Assembly (NCBI GenBank): GCA_963754065.1
Contig: CAVWFH010000038.1
Coordinates: 56,797 to 120,796 of the forward strand
Source: JALORV01 sp963754065
Lineage (GTDB): Bacteria; Pseudomonadota; Gammaproteobacteria; Burkholderiales; Burkholderiaceae_F
Reading direction: 5' to 3'
DNA length: 64,000 bases
The position numbers and the translations under genes are program-made. The notes beneath the pieces were generated by a model. The model worked only from the letters and a program-made list of their open reading frames with translations, was not told where the DNA came from and did no database searches. Below, piece after piece: positions 63,771-64,000 of the stretch (its first letter is position 1; each line of letters begins with the position of its first letter).

Positions 63771-64000
63771 CTAGGCCGACGCGCTGCGCTGTCGCGCGGC
63801 CGCCAGTTCGTTGAGCACCAGTGCGCCCAGCACCAGCGCGCCACCGAAGACCGTGGTGCCACTGGGCACCTCGCCGGCGCCCAGCCACGCCCACAGCGGA
63901 CCAAGCAGCACTTCGAGCAGTGCGAGCAGTGACAGTTCGGTCGCCGACAGGTGTCGTGCCGCCATCACCAGCAGCATGCAAGGCAGGCCCAGTTGAAAGA
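63771..64000 (-). CDS. EamA/DMT-family transporter, C-terminal fragment
   Basis: The last 75 codons of a gene that enters from the right edge. They encode the end of a drug/metabolite transporter: ARHLSATELSLLALLEVLLGPLWAWLGAGEVP and GGALVLGALVLNELAA, i.e. the last two helices of an EamA repeat. The first residues in the window are FQLGLPCM. The substrate is unknown. It lies upstream of the DUF2189 gene on the same strand. Confidence 0.85.
   Translation of the reverse strand, partial: FQLGLPCMLLVMAARHLSATELSLLALLEVLLGPLWAWLGAGEVPSGTTVFGGALVLGALVLNELAAARQRSASA

Overview
The window is about 66% GC and looks like the chromosome of a betaproteobacterium, most probably of the order Burkholderiales. 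The main evidence is gene order. On the minus strand, leuC, an entericidin, leuD, leuB, asd, fimV, truA, trpF, trpB, trpA, accD, folC, a SPOR protein, cvpA and purF follow one another, a core run typical of that group. A second typical run is aroC, an MFS gene and an M48 protease. No tRNA, rRNA, CRISPR, transposase, integrase or prophage gene was seen.

Layout. 1-15.0 kb: biosynthetic core (leucine, aspartate semialdehyde, tryptophan, malonyl-CoA, folate, purine start) with many stop/start overlaps. 15.2-21.1 kb: an intradiol dioxygenase-like protein, then M48 lipoprotein, MFS carrier, chorismate synthase and an LplT-PlsC-like fusion. 21.4-33.7 kb: looser accessory DNA with an exported hydrolase and membrane partner, a CIA30-like protein, beta carbonic anhydrase, a DUF1254 protein opposite an AraC regulator, two decayed genes, a BenE-type carrier, an unrecognised exported protein, a cupin/MarR pair and a nitronate monooxygenase. 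33.8-44.0 kb: unrecognised exported proteins, a SARP/BTAD-type regulator in line with a proline-rich lipoprotein, a DUF1801 protein, a TetR/DUF4287/DoxX divergon and an exported TPR protein. 44.3-64.0 kb: malic enzyme, SDR, sarcosine-oxidase-like flavoenzyme, DUF808, CBS protein, proline iminopeptidase, O-acetylhomoserine sulfhydrylase, alpha/beta hydrolase, LysE exporter, YihY, WrbA-like flavodoxin, DUF2069, an FAD-linked oxidase, exported DUF4124 proteins, DusA, DUF2788, DUF2189 and the end of an EamA transporter.

The most striking property is quality related. At least six genes (leuC, a TPR-like gene, the exported protein at 30.3-31.4 kb, yihY, the FAD-linked oxidase and the exported protein at 59.6-60.6 kb), and probably a seventh (the intradiol dioxygenase), are broken by a shift that removing one base would repair. 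This suggests insertion errors in the assembly rather than gene death, although the 27.9-28.8 kb stretch carries extra lesions and looks truly decayed. The best biological leads are a 102-residue two-helix membrane gene wedged between leuD and leuB by overlaps on both sides, the regulator/lipoprotein/partner set at 34.4-38.6 kb, a 58-residue exported peptide with a TonB-box-like end and a UUCG terminator, and two AT-rich divergent control regions.
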